From the NCBI RefSeq assembly GCF_014137995.1, contig NZ_JACGWV010000001.1, positions 310,001-374,000 of the forward strand: a DNA stretch of 64,000 nt, written 5' to 3'. Position 1 is the stretch's first letter. Each line of letters starts with the position of its first letter. This DNA comes from Promicromonospora sukumoe. GTDB lineage: Bacteria > Actinomycetota > Actinomycetes > Actinomycetales > Cellulomonadaceae. This document shows, one piece after another, positions 49,616 to 58,607 of the stretch. The notes beneath the pieces were generated by a model, which made no database searches, had not been told where the DNA came from, and worked only from the letters and a program-made list of their open reading frames with translations. The translations under genes were made by a program, and so were the position numbers.

Positions 49616-52219
49616 TCAGCCCTGCAACAGCGCTGCGGCCTCGCCCCTGCGTGCTTGGGCTTCGGTTCGGTAACCGTTGGCGTCCAGGACATCGGCGATG
49701 GTGTGCAGCACGGTGGCGAGCGATCGTGCTGCGGGCAGGAGGTTCTCGGGCCGGGTGTCGCTGGTGCGCCAGTCGAAGAGACGTGCCGCTTCCTGTGCCG
49801 GGGCGAGCGCGTCGGCGGGCTGCCCGGACGCTAGCTGCATGCGGGCCAGGCCTGCCAGGGATTCGGCCAGTGCGGTGAAGGTGTTGTGGTCGGGGTGCTG
49901 GCTGACCAGGTCGCGTTCGATGGTGATGGCCTCGCGGTAGGCGTGGTCGGGCTGGGTGGTGTGGCCGGCGTCGCGGTGTGCGGTGGCGGCCTGGCGGAGG
50001 GACTTGGCGAGGTCGGGGGTGTGACGTTCGGGGTTGGTCTCGGCGAGCCGGCGACGGACCTCGACCGATTCCTGTGCGGGTGCGATGCCGTCCTGGGGTT
50101 GGCCGTTGTTGACCAGGCAGGAGGACAGCTCGGTCAGGGCTCGGGCGAGGAAGACGAGCTCGGCGTCGGGGTTCTCGCGGGCCAGGGCACGGCGGATCTG
50201 CACGGTGTGCTGGATCGCGGGTAGTGCCTGGGCGGGCTGGCCGAGCATGTTCTGCGCGATGGCGAGGTTCATCAGTGACCGGGCCAGGTGTGGTGTGGCG
50301 CGTTCGGGTTCGCTGCGGGCCAGGTCCTGGTTCAGGTTCACCGACTCTTGCAGCGGGGCAATGGCTTGCTGGGGGAGACCGGCCTCGTGGTACCTGGTGC
50401 CGAGGTCGCACAGGGTCCGGGCGAGGTGGGGCAGGTGGGTGGTCCGGTCGCTGCGGGCCAGGCGTTCCTCGATCTCGACGGCCTCGAGCGTCGGGGGCAG
50501 CGCGTCATGTGCTCTACCGAGCTCGGACAGGACCACGCCGGCGTAGCGCAGGGAGGCTGCGAGCTGGGCCTCGTGCCGGGCGGGATCTGCGTCTGCTAGT
50601 GCACGGCGTGCGTCGACGGCTTCGGAGAGGGGTCCGATGGCCTGGGCCAGGCGCCCGAGCCGGTACAGGCGCATCCCGATGTCGTGCAGGACCCAGGACC
50701 TGGCGGCAGTGTCGGCAGGGTCGATCAGGTGCAGGATCCGGTACAGGACGGTCAGGTCGGACTGGGTCAGGACCTCGGAGGGGTAGGGGATGACCGCGGA
50801 GACCGACCGCAACAGTTCCAGGTCGTCTGGGAGTGCACCGATCGCGTGGTCCAAGAGGTGCAGGGCGCGGGCACGGACGGCCTGATCGGAGAAGTGATCG
50901 GCCACCGACCGGGCCAGGACAGCGACGGCGTGGCGTGCGTTGCGTCCGTCGAGGTCCTCCAGCAGGCTCGCCGTCAGGGTGGGCGACGCGCTGAGCTCGG
51001 TGACCAGGTGGAGCTCGGCCATGCGGTCCGGCTGCAGGGTCCCGACCCAGTGCTCGGTGTCGCGGGCCGGGTACAGGTCACGCAACCAGCGCAGCACCTT
51101 GACGGTGGCCGCCCCGGGATCGACCCGGGCCAGGAGCCGGCGTGCTTCGGCCTCGTCGGACGGCGGGGCGAGGTAGACGGCGGCCACGACATGGCGCAGC
51201 ACCTCGACGGTCAGGCCTTCTGGCCCTTCCAGGAGCCCGACCTGGTCGGCGGTGCCGACCCAGTGCCGCTGCTCGTGCCGGAGCAGGTCGGTCAGCACAT
51301 CGGCAACGTCGACCGCCAACGGTCCCTCGCCGGTGGTGCTGTCCTGTGAGCGTTGCGTGCGCAGAACCGCGACCAGACCTGCCGCGTGCAGGTCCAGGAC
51401 GCGACCTTGCCCGTGTTCCCCACCGCCGAGCTGGACCTGCGGTGCAGGGATGCCGAGCTGGCCGGCGAACGCGGTCGCAGCCTCGCGGACGATCTGCCGG
51501 TCGGTGACGGCCGAGTCGATCTGCACGGGCAGGTCGATCCCGTCGTACGCGTCCTGGAGCATCTCCCGGACATGCGGTTCACCGACCGCCAGGCGTTGCC
51601 ACCACTCGCCCGCGCTGCGTGCGATGAGCAGCACCCGCACACCGGACGGGTCCGCGGCGACCTGCCGCACCAGGTCATCGAGCTCGTGACGGGTGTCGGC
51701 GTAGTCGACGATCAGCAGCACCGGTGCGGTGGTCGAGTCGCGCACCCGTGCCAGGATCGTGGCCTCCTGCTCCTCGCCGACCGCGACACAGTCCCAGCCC
51801 TGCCGGGTCATCAGCTCCTTGAGCTCGGCCGCCAGCCGGCTCTTGCCGACACCGCCCGGCCCGGTGACAAGACGCAGGGGAGAACCGTCCTCGAGGCACC
51901 AGCGCACCAGCGCCTCCAGCTCACCGGTCCTGCCCTGGAACGGGACGACCTGACGGTCCGGGGTCAGCAGGCTCGCCGGGCCGCCCTCACGCCGCAGCAG
52001 CGCGGACGACTCGATCACGGCCCGCCGCGCGGCCTGCCGTGCCTGGCGGGCATGCCACCACCGCGTCACGAACGGAGCGGCCGCCGAGACGCTCCCGGTG
52101 AGCACACCCAGGACCAGCAACGGCACGCTGCCCTCCGCGATCGCGAAGACCCCCGCCGCCAGAGCCGCGAACCCGGCCGCCACCAACCACCACCCGGGGC
52201 GCAGACGCAACCCATCCAT
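49616..52219 (-). CDS. Membrane-anchored STAND NTPase with C-terminal TPR array
   Basis: 867 aa. Two N-terminal transmembrane helices (GWWLVAAGFAALAAGVFAIA and VPLLVLGVLTGSVSAAAPFV) are followed by a linker and a NACHT/NB-ARC type domain: P-loop VTGPGGVGKSR near residue 120, Walker B VLLIVDYAD, and LLIARSAGEWW as sensor. About 350 C-terminal residues form TPR repeats with a P-A-R/E-H pattern (AIAPLQESVNLNQDLARSEPE, GIAPAQESVEVRRRLAETNPE). Same architecture as 457-2649 but not a close copy. The ATG has TAGATA 9 nt upstream, suggesting a short leader. A defence-type sensor is inferred. Confidence 0.88.
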   Translation of the reverse strand: MDGLRLRPGWWLVAAGFAALAAGVFAIAEGSVPLLVLGVLTGSVSAAAPFVTRWWHARQARQAARRAVIESSALLRREGGPASLLTPDRQVVPFQGRTGELEALVRWCLEDGSPLRLVTGPGGVGKSRLAAELKELMTRQGWDCVAVGEEQEATILARVRDSTTAPVLLIVDYADTRHELDDLVRQVAADPSGVRVLLIARSAGEWWQRLAVGEPHVREMLQDAYDGIDLPVQIDSAVTDRQIVREAATAFAGQLGIPAPQVQLGGGEHGQGRVLDLHAAGLVAVLRTQRSQDSTTGEGPLAVDVADVLTDLLRHEQRHWVGTADQVGLLEGPEGLTVEVLRHVVAAVYLAPPSDEAEARRLLARVDPGAATVKVLRWLRDLYPARDTEHWVGTLQPDRMAELHLVTELSASPTLTASLLEDLDGRNARHAVAVLARSVADHFSDQAVRARALHLLDHAIGALPDDLELLRSVSAVIPYPSEVLTQSDLTVLYRILHLIDPADTAARSWVLHDIGMRLYRLGRLAQAIGPLSEAVDARRALADADPARHEAQLAASLRYAGVVLSELGRAHDALPPTLEAVEIEERLARSDRTTHLPHLARTLCDLGTRYHEAGLPQQAIAPLQESVNLNQDLARSEPERATPHLARSLMNLAIAQNMLGQPAQALPAIQHTVQIRRALARENPDAELVFLARALTELSSCLVNNGQPQDGIAPAQESVEVRRRLAETNPERHTPDLAKSLRQAATAHRDAGHTTQPDHAYREAITIERDLVSQHPDHNTFTALAESLAGLARMQLASGQPADALAPAQEAARLFDWRTSDTRPENLLPAARSLATVLHTIADVLDANGYRTEAQARRGEAAALLQG

Positions 52220-52242
52220 ACGACATATCTACGCCAAGCGGA

Positions 52243-52285
52243 CATCAATGGCAATGAAAATGACCACAGATGCATCAATGACAAT
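52243..52285 (-). repeat. Spaced direct repeats upstream of the STAND gene
   Basis: Two 13-bp copies of CATCAATG(G/A)CAAT start 30 bp apart (52243 and 52273), i.e. three helical turns, in an AT-rich island 24-66 bp before the STAND gene. The spacing suits two proteins bound on one DNA face. Confidence 0.5.
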
Positions 52286-52713
52286 TAAATGCTTGTGCAT
52301 GTAGCCTGCTTGGTCAGCGTGTCGGGCGGTCGGTCGTTCTCGCGTAGGGCCATGACCACCTGCTGGTCCATCGCAGTCCTGCTCGCCTGGTGGATCACGG
52401 CGAACCTCATGTGCGACCTGACTCATCGGTGTACCAGTCCCCAGCAGTCGACCCTGGCCGTGGTGCGGCACGTCCTGGCCTGGTCGTCAGGCGCCGAGTC
52501 GACGAACAAGGGGCCGCCGCCGACGGCTTGCATGGAGATCGCGAATCATGAACGTCGCACGGCGCCCGCCTCGCGTGACGCCGGGGAGGCTCTCATCCGT
52601 AGCGATGTCCGCTCTCGGTGTTCCTTGGTGGTCGGCTAGGGCGCGCATCTCTCGACTTGGAACCCAGTGCGAGCCGCCGTAGATCTGGTGACTGTCGCGA
52701 GCTGGGGGCTAAT
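52286..52713. other. Intergenic region, no convincing gene
   Basis: Plus-strand frames run through this stretch but lack starts and family resemblance. It separates the STAND gene from the 3' end of the CBASS operon, both on the minus strand. Confidence 0.35.
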
Positions 52714-52746
52714 CGAAAGGCCGCCTCCTGAGGAGACGGCCTTTCG
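52714..52746 (-). terminator. Strong hairpin, likely CBASS operon terminator
   Basis: CGAAAGGCCG … CGGCCTTTCG with an inner CTCC/GGAG extension: a 14-bp stem with one mismatch and a 3-nt loop. It lies about 155 bp beyond the stop of the TIR-SAVED gene. The long distance and lack of U-tract leave some doubt about its target transcript. Confidence 0.55.
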
Positions 52747-52902
52747 GAGGCAGCAACCCGGAATGCTATTCGGCACGGTCGTGCCTACTGCCTGGAACCA
52801 ACCTTATGTGGTCGATCGAGATCTGACCCGTATGGTGGGAGGCGTAGTGAAGCGCGGGACCCAGGTCCGCGGCCGAGGCGGAGCCATCACGTCGAGGTGC
52901 TG

Positions 52903-54174
52903 TCAGAGGAGCACCTCTCGAACGGCGCCTCCTGTCGTCGACGAGAGCAGTCGGAGGGTAGGGACGTAAGAGGGGCGTTGGGTGTCGTCCCATTCGTAGG
53001 CGGTGACACGTACGGTGTTGAGGAGAGATCCGACGAGGATCGCCATGGCAAACGGGCCGCGGACCAGCAGGTCGACCGCGGCGTTGGCGTTGGCGCTGGA
53101 GAACTCACGGATGCGGTAGGCCGCTTCGGCAGCCAGCTCGCCGGCCCTGGCCGGGTCGAGAGGGCCGTCGGTGATGTGTCGCAGGTGTGTCCATGTGGCC
53201 AGGGCGGACTGGTTCTCGTCGACGTATCTCTGGAAGGCGGTGTCGCTGCGTGGGGACATCAGGTCGAGGTAGACCGCGACGCGGGGGCGGCCGGCGAGGC
53301 TGTTGAGCTCGTGACTGGCACCGGTTGCTGCGACGGCAAGGGTCGGTGTGTCGGGCATCCGTGCGATGCCGTCACCAGTCCACGCCTGCCCGCGTTGGTC
53401 GATCACCTCAAGCTGGCCGATACGCGAAGTTGGCAGCGCCATGCCGAGGGCGAGAGCCACCGTGAGGTGGGCGCCGCCGGTGATTCTGACGCGCTTGGCA
53501 CCCGCTCGAGTGACGGCGGTCGGGAGGAGCTGGATGACATCGGCGAGATCTGTCAGGCCGTCGCTGCTCGGCAGCCGCTCGTGCGTTGAGGGGCGGACGC
53601 GGATGTCGAGTTCACTGCCCGTGCGGTCGTAGACCTGCGGAGTGTTGCGGGTCTGGACCGTGAGGTTGAACGTTGCATCGTTCGACTGGACTGCGGAGCG
53701 CCGATGCGCGATGCGGTGGAACACCATGCCCCGTACCAGTGCGATGAGGCCTTCGCGCGTGCTGTCCTTCTGGTCGACGCCTGTGAGGGAAACGGCGCTC
53801 TGACCAAGTACGCGGTCGGGTGCGCCGTAGTCGACAGATCCGGAGCCCTTCTGGACGGCGTTGACGATACCGAGGGCGAAGTCGTCGTAGGCCCGGTGCA
53901 GGTTGATGAGGCGCGGTGCTTCGACCTCGCGGATGACGCGACTGTGTTCGGCGTCAGGGGTGACGACAAGGACGGCGCCGGAGAGCCCGGAGTCGATGGC
54001 CTGCTTGAGACGCTCGTTGGTGTCGCCGGGAGGGAGGTCATCGATGTCACGCCACACGGGGATGCCTGCCGCGCGCAGGAGCCAAGCGAGCTCGGCAGTG
54101 GGTTGGGTGCCGTCGCTGTGGCGGTAGGAGATGAAGACCGGATCAGTGTGATCGAACTCGGTTGTTCCGGTCAT
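52903..54174 (-). CDS. cap12: CBASS effector: TIR-SAVED NADase
   Basis: 423 aa. The N-terminal TIR domain begins DPVFISYRHSDG and contains AAGIPVWRDIDDLPPGD and AVLVVTPDAEHSRVIREVE with the catalytic-type Glu. A linker of about 60 residues joins a SAVED domain (VRITGGAHLTVALALGMAL, VAVYLDLMSP, NAAVDLLVRGPFAMAILVGS). In known TIR-SAVED effectors a cyclic tri-nucleotide binds SAVED, the proteins form filaments and TIR cleaves NAD+, killing the infected cell. It overlaps cap3 by 4 bp and ends the operon. Confidence 0.93.
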   Translation of the reverse strand: MTGTTEFDHTDPVFISYRHSDGTQPTAELAWLLRAAGIPVWRDIDDLPPGDTNERLKQAIDSGLSGAVLVVTPDAEHSRVIREVEAPRLINLHRAYDDFALGIVNAVQKGSGSVDYGAPDRVLGQSAVSLTGVDQKDSTREGLIALVRGMVFHRIAHRRSAVQSNDATFNLTVQTRNTPQVYDRTGSELDIRVRPSTHERLPSSDGLTDLADVIQLLPTAVTRAGAKRVRITGGAHLTVALALGMALPTSRIGQLEVIDQRGQAWTGDGIARMPDTPTLAVAATGASHELNSLAGRPRVAVYLDLMSPRSDTAFQRYVDENQSALATWTHLRHITDGPLDPARAGELAAEAAYRIREFSSANANAAVDLLVRGPFAMAILVGSLLNTVRVTAYEWDDTQRPSYVPTLRLLSSTTGGAVREVLL

Positions 54175-54635
54175 TGAGGGTCTCCAAGGCCGATAGGCAC
54201 GGGGGTCACGACGTCACGAGTGATGATCCAGGCGGCAACAAGTGCTTGGCGCTGATCGTCCAGTCCGATGATGACGCTCAGGAAGCGGTCGAAACTCAGG
54301 TCCGGGTCTTGCAGGTGGCGAGCGTAGGAGGCCAGGTCGATCGAGCTGGGGGCGGGTGGCGTAGCCGGATGCGTGTGCCACTCGCCTAGCCATTGCGCAC
54401 GGTCTGCTTCCCACGCACGGGCAGCGAGCTGCGCGGCGTGGTCACTGTCGCGGAGGAACCGGTCGCGGCTGCGTTGCGAGTTTCGTCCTGGGTCACCTGC
54501 GACGGTGACTTGGAGGAGGTCGCCGAAATCGTGGCCGAGGAGGATCCCACCGGTTTCGAGGTGACTCGGTCCTGCGGCAACTTCCCTTCGGATGGTGTCC
54601 CACGCTGCAGTGGTCACGTGGATCGCGGGACTCAT
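54171..54635 (-). CDS. cap3: CBASS Cap3-type JAB/JAMM isopeptidase
   Basis: 154 aa from ATG 54635, which overlaps the E1 stop by 4 bp. The JAMM metalloprotease site is ETGGILLGHDF and GEWHTHPATPPAPSSID, i.e. E…HxHPx(n)SxxD, giving zinc ligands and catalytic Glu. Cap3 removes the ubiquitin-like conjugation of CD-NTase to a target made by the E1/E2 (Cap2) activity and restrains the system. Size and motif agree with Cap3 of type II CBASS. Confidence 0.92.
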   Translation of the reverse strand: MSPAIHVTTAAWDTIRREVAAGPSHLETGGILLGHDFGDLLQVTVAGDPGRNSQRSRDRFLRDSDHAAQLAARAWEADRAQWLGEWHTHPATPPAPSSIDLASYARHLQDPDLSFDRFLSVIIGLDDQRQALVAAWIITRDVVTPVPIGLGDPQ

Positions 54636-55924
54636 GGGTGACACGTCGTGCAATCGGGGCGCGGGGGAGGAACGCCGGCCCAGTTCACTTGCAGGGCGCG
54701 ATCGAGGTCGAAGGGGGCCGCCATGTCTCCGGGCGGCCGCAGACCGATGGTGGCGTAGTCATCGGGGAGCCTTTGGGTGTGGTCACCGTGTTGCGCTTCG
54801 AGAAGCGTCGCGACCGCCGCCTTTGCCGCGAACTGTCCGACGAGATGCAGATCGGTACCGACAGCGGTCATGGGACGGTGCACGAAGCCGGTGCCGTAGT
54901 CGAGCTCCTGAGCTGCCTCCGCGTCAAGGGCTCCTTGGTCGCGAAGACTCTTGCGCAGGCAGAGCAGGCAGCCATGTCGCGGACCGGGGCGGAGCCGGAT
55001 GACCTCCGCGACGGCCCCGTCGTCCAGTACGCAGGCGAGGATGGCGGGCTTGCCGGCCCGCCGGGCGAGATGACTGACGACACGGCGAGGTGCGATGCCA
55101 TCGGCGGCGCAGAGAACGAGGTCGACCTCCGCGAAGAGCGAGCGCATGAGGTGCGCATCCTCGACCACGTCCAGGCGATGAGCGTCAACGGACGTTTCCG
55201 GCCATCGCTTCTCGAGCACGGCCTTCATCGCGTCGACCTTGTAGCGCCCGACGGCGTCGGGGCCGAGAACGTGGCGAACCATGTTGTGCCAAAGGAACCG
55301 ATCAGGGTCGACGAGCTCCACGTCGCCGACGCCGTACTGGGCGAGTGCCTGCACCGCGGCCCCACCGATGCTGCCGACACCGATGACGGCGATGTTCGCG
55401 CGCTGGAGGTCGGCCACCGGCCACCTGCCATCGAGCTGGCCGAGCCCGAACGCCACAGGTTCGACAGCTAGCGGCACAGGCTTGACGCTGTCGCGGCTGA
55501 CGAGCCACGCGGCAAAGCGTTGTGCTCCCAGTGCGAGCCATTCCGCGGGGACGTCCGGGTCGTAGGTGACGAGGAGGCCGGTCCTCGTGCCAGGGTCTGA
55601 CAACGACGGCAGCAACTTCTTGAATTCTGGGTAGGGCGCGTACACGTCGGCGCCTCGTCGCAGCGTGTCGAGGTGGGACTCGTTGATGCCGGAGGCAGGC
55701 GTCTTCATCCACTGCCCGGCGAAGACCTTCCCATCCCAGTTAAGGGTCTGGTAGCTCGGCAGAGCGATCTTGAGGCCCACGTTGTTCTTGGCGACTCGTC
55801 TGACGACGTACATGTCTTCCGAGGGCAGGTAGTGGAGGTCGAGCTCGCCGACGTTGGTGTCGGCATCTTCGATGCGTCGGGCCGCCTCACGCGGCAGCAC
55901 GACGAAAGGGTGCTCGGCGTTCAT
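54632..55924 (-). CDS. cap2: CBASS E1-like (ThiF/Cap2-type) activating enzyme with novel N-terminal domain
   Basis: 430 aa. The adenylation domain reads NIAVIGVGSIGGAAVQALAQYGVGDVELVDPD (residues ~190-220), then HNMVRHVLGPDAVGRYK, DLVLCAADG and AILACVLDDGA. Zinc CxxC pairs occur at CLLC and at the very C-terminus CTTC. The first ~165 residues (FVVLPREAARRIEDADTN…) form an additional domain that is not the E2. In classic type II CBASS, E2 and E1 are fused in one Cap2; here E2 is a separate gene just upstream. Confidence 0.92.
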   Translation of the reverse strand: MNAEHPFVVLPREAARRIEDADTNVGELDLHYLPSEDMYVVRRVAKNNVGLKIALPSYQTLNWDGKVFAGQWMKTPASGINESHLDTLRRGADVYAPYPEFKKLLPSLSDPGTRTGLLVTYDPDVPAEWLALGAQRFAAWLVSRDSVKPVPLAVEPVAFGLGQLDGRWPVADLQRANIAVIGVGSIGGAAVQALAQYGVGDVELVDPDRFLWHNMVRHVLGPDAVGRYKVDAMKAVLEKRWPETSVDAHRLDVVEDAHLMRSLFAEVDLVLCAADGIAPRRVVSHLARRAGKPAILACVLDDGAVAEVIRLRPGPRHGCLLCLRKSLRDQGALDAEAAQELDYGTGFVHRPMTAVGTDLHLVGQFAAKAAVATLLEAQHGDHTQRLPDDYATIGLRPPGDMAAPFDLDRALQVNWAGVPPPRPDCTTCHP

Positions 55925-56457
55925 CGTGCGGCCGCCTCTGCGATCAGGTGGTCACGGGCGGGGTCGCTGACGATGCCGTTCGTCGTCATGGACTCGACGA
56001 CCCCAGCCTTCATGAGCGCGTACTCGATACGCCACCCCGCTGCCTTGAGAAGGAGCTCGACCGGGCTTGTCTCGGGTGTCCAATCGCCCTCGGTCTGCAG
56101 CAGGCACAGCGAACCACCGGGCGCGACGTGCCACCTGTGTTGCGTCCGCTCCTCGAGTTCCGGTTCCGGATCGAGCACCCTGACTCGCGGGGGAAGCACC
56201 GGGTGGGCGGCCGAGTACGACATCACGACCGATACCCCTTCGGGTGCAAGGCTCCCGAGCCCCTCCGGTATGACACGGTCGAAGGGCCAGATCGGCAGCC
56301 GTCCTACCCAACGCCCGTGATGGACCACCTGCCCGCCCGCCAGTTCCGGCGGCTCGTACACGAGGTCTGGGGCGAAGGCCGTGATGTCAGCGAGGTCGCG
56401 TTCCAGGATCTGAGGTTCCGCATCCGGCCAGAAGACGGGAGCACGTGACTCGCTCAT
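55921..56457 (-). CDS. CBASS E2-like conjugating protein (separate gene)
   Basis: 178 aa from ATG 56457, overlapping both neighbours by 4 bp; an in-frame N-terminal extension is not protein-like. The E2-like core appears as GGQVVHHGRWVGRLPIWPF, then AHPVLPPRVRVLDPEPELEER and WHVAPGGSLCLLQTEGDW, in which the Cys of SLCLLQ is the likely catalytic residue. In type II CBASS the E2 passes the CD-NTase C-terminus to a target. Its sole oddity is being unfused from E1. Confidence 0.88.
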   Translation of the reverse strand: MSESRAPVFWPDAEPQILERDLADITAFAPDLVYEPPELAGGQVVHHGRWVGRLPIWPFDRVIPEGLGSLAPEGVSVVMSYSAAHPVLPPRVRVLDPEPELEERTQHRWHVAPGGSLCLLQTEGDWTPETSPVELLLKAAGWRIEYALMKAGVVESMTTNGIVSDPARDHLIAEAAAR

Positions 56458-57431
56458 CCCTGAGGTGTGTCCTTCACCGGGCGCGGCGCGTCCGGCACGA
56501 CGGGCGGGACGATGCCCGGCTTCCCGGGCACCTGAGGCGCGGACGGAAAACCGTCCCCGAAGACCTCGCCCCACAGGCGGATCGCCCCGGCGTGGTCACC
56601 GAGCGCCTGCTTGGACCACGCCTTGCCTGCCGTGGTAGCGGCGTCCCGGAGGCACTGTGCCAGCGTGTCGTAGTCGAGGCTGTTCTGGATGGGACCGCAG
56701 ATCCCCGCTGGGTCGGTGACCTCGTATCCCTCCTCGATGTAGTTGGCAGCTCGCACGAAGAACTCCTTGGCGGCGGTCGGCTGCATGGTGCCGTCGTAGC
56801 GCAGGAACTGGACGGCGAGGACCTCCATGACCAGGGACTTGATCTCGATGCCGCGCTGGTCCTTACCCCACGTCTTGAGCATCCGAACCGTCCCAGGGTA
56901 TTTGCTCCAGTCCTCGGTGCGCGCAGCAACCTGATCTATCAGGTACTCGGGATTGGCGGGCACCCAGTCCGTGGAGGTCTTCTCCGGGATGAGCAGACCG
57001 GTATCGGTCCGGAACGCGGGCATGGCGTCCACCGTGAACTCGTCTGGATCCTCCGGGGCGTCGATGAAGCACTTGACCGCGTGGTTGCCAGGACGAGCGA
57101 GGCGGACCAGGCACTCGTGGGTGCCGTTCGTGGCGCCGAGGAGTTCGTTGACCTTGGTACCGGTGTAACTGAGTGCTTCTTCCGCGGAGGCCCCCGGCTT
57201 CCCCCATTCCGGGTGGGCCTCGCGGTTGTAGACGATGACGACGTCGACGTCGTTGATGGGCTTCCTGTGCGTCTTGCGTGCGAGGGACCCGGAGATGAAG
57301 ACCTCATCGACCCCATCCAGCCCTTCGAAAGCACTCTTGAAGACGCTACCTCGCCGGCGTGCTTCCTTCACCGATGCCGGGTCGGCATCCACATAGGACT
57401 GATAGCGGCCGAACGCATCGTTGGTGTTCAC
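56454..57431 (-). CDS. cdn: CBASS CD-NTase (cGAS/DncV-like nucleotidyltransferase)
   Basis: 325 aa, first gene of the operon. The nucleotidyltransferase signature is FISGSLARKTH…INDVDVVIVYN (GS, then DxD), with the third Asp in FTVDAMPAF. The middle helix VRMLKTWGKDQRGIEIKSLVMEVLA is typical of the family. The C-terminus ends …PRPVKDTPQG, a flexible tail finishing in Gly as required for conjugation by E1/E2. It makes cyclic oligonucleotides on phage sensing. With a SAVED effector a cyclic trinucleotide product is likely, but the clade cannot be fixed by eye. Confidence 0.94.
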   Translation of the reverse strand: MNTNDAFGRYQSYVDADPASVKEARRRGSVFKSAFEGLDGVDEVFISGSLARKTHRKPINDVDVVIVYNREAHPEWGKPGASAEEALSYTGTKVNELLGATNGTHECLVRLARPGNHAVKCFIDAPEDPDEFTVDAMPAFRTDTGLLIPEKTSTDWVPANPEYLIDQVAARTEDWSKYPGTVRMLKTWGKDQRGIEIKSLVMEVLAVQFLRYDGTMQPTAAKEFFVRAANYIEEGYEVTDPAGICGPIQNSLDYDTLAQCLRDAATTAGKAWSKQALGDHAGAIRLWGEVFGDGFPSAPQVPGKPGIVPPVVPDAPRPVKDTPQG

Positions 57432-57656
57432 TGACCCTCGCTCTGCTGATGCCGTAAGTTACCCGGGGCCGCCCCTCCCGAGAACACGTTCGGCATGGCT
57501 CCGACATCCGCGACCTTACGTGGGACCACTGACACCGGCTCCTTACCACTGAGCGCGCTGCGCATCCCGGCAAATGTCCGCCACGCAGCGGTTCGTCTGG
57601 CAGTTAACGAAGCGGACCACGTAGAGATCACGCCGCGAAGAGGCCGCGCCCGGTCC

Positions 57657-58211
57657 CTAGGTCGCCCGCTTGCCGTCATGATCGGCCGCGTCGAGCTCGC
57701 GGGGCTGCTCCACGGCGCTGTAGCCGTCGTCTGTAGGTTCGAGATAAGGCTCCGCAGGAGGCGCGTCGGGGTCAGCTTCCCCGCGCTTGTAGAAGTCCTG
57801 GGCGCCCTGCTTCGTGATCCGCAGGGCCCGGCCGATCTGCTCCCAGGTGGCACCGTCCTTACGCGCGGCCTGCATCGCTTGCCAGCGGCCGTCGATCAGG
57901 TCCTGGACGACGGCGGCGTTGGCTCCGAGCGCGTAGAGCGCAGGCACCATGGGCATCTCGTCGAGCCGGCGACGTAGGGCAGCGTCGGCGTCCGGATCCG
58001 GAAACCTCGGTTGTTCGAGCGCTCGGGTGTGCATGGCCCGCACTTCGTAGGTCTCCCATACCTCGAGGTACTGGCTGGTGAAGGGCCCGGCGGCACGTAG
58101 GTACTCCGGCTCTCCGGGAATCTCTCGCGGGTCGACCTCGCGTGTGAGTTCTTCGAGCCGGAGTACGTCGAACTGGAGGTGGTCAGGTGCCATCGCGTCA
58201 TCGTCCGCCAT
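57657..58211 (-). CDS. HTH protein of island end module, copy 2
   Basis: 184 aa. Identical to copy 1 (35398-35904) except for a few changes (R to Q, W to G) and a different, longer C-terminal tail (…EQPRELDAADHDGKRAT). The HTH ATWEQIGRALRITKQGAQDFYKR is preserved. Similarity to copy 1 starts about 50 bp before this gene's stop and runs unbroken through the start, operators and repeat, so the whole stretch was duplicated as a unit. The CBASS operon ends far from it and reads in the same direction. Confidence 0.8.
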   Translation of the reverse strand: MADDDAMAPDHLQFDVLRLEELTREVDPREIPGEPEYLRAAGPFTSQYLEVWETYEVRAMHTRALEQPRFPDPDADAALRRRLDEMPMVPALYALGANAAVVQDLIDGRWQAMQAARKDGATWEQIGRALRITKQGAQDFYKRGEADPDAPPAEPYLEPTDDGYSAVEQPRELDAADHDGKRAT

Positions 58212-58258
58212 GCGTCAAGTTCACTTGACGCATGGCGCTCCGTCAAGCCAGCTTGGCG
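58206..58258. promoter_or_regulatory. Tandem palindromic operators over the HTH gene start (copy 2)
   Basis: Site 1 (58206-58237) is the same perfect 14-bp-arm palindrome as at 35899-35930. Site 2 (58241-58258) is CGTCAAG-CCAG-CTTGGCG. Arms are conserved while one spacer base changed, which supports protein binding to the arms. Confidence 0.7.
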
Positions 58259-58453
58259 AACTGCAGACAAGTAGTGGGGGCAGGGTTTGTCCGCTGCGTG
58301 GTCGCTTCGACGCTCGCCTCCCGGAAACCGGCAGTGTTCGGGCCAGGGTTGGGAATGTCGTCCTTGGGAGGGCGGGCTCAATGGCTGAGCTGCAATGCTT
58401 TGCACGCCTAGTGCATGAAGCGGTGGCGGGCTGTGCGGATCCGCGTCGAGCGG
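58259..58453. other. Conserved noncoding segment of the end module (copy 2)
   Basis: Nearly identical to 35952-36146, with only a handful of substitutions and no credible ORF. It links the operators to repeat C. Confidence 0.5.
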
Positions 58454-58572
58454 GTCTTCTCCTCGAGGCACTGACACGGTGTGGCCATTCAGGACGATCT
58501 GGCCACCAATAACAGGTCTTCAATGATCTTTACATCGCTTTACTAATAGCAGAATAGAGGAGAAGAAATCCC
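58454..58572 (+). repeat. Island-boundary direct repeat, copy C, at the cpaF junction
   Basis: 119 bp nearly identical to copy B. Its last bases (AAATCCC) run straight into CAC GAT CCC ACC, which are cpaF codons (H-D-P-T-H-V-Y-V-A-R-R-G) in frame with the downstream ATPase. It therefore marks the right-hand junction between accessory DNA and the chromosomal tad locus. Confidence 0.8.
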
Positions 58573-58607
58573 ACGATCCCACCCACGTCTACGTCGCGCG
58601 GCGTGGG

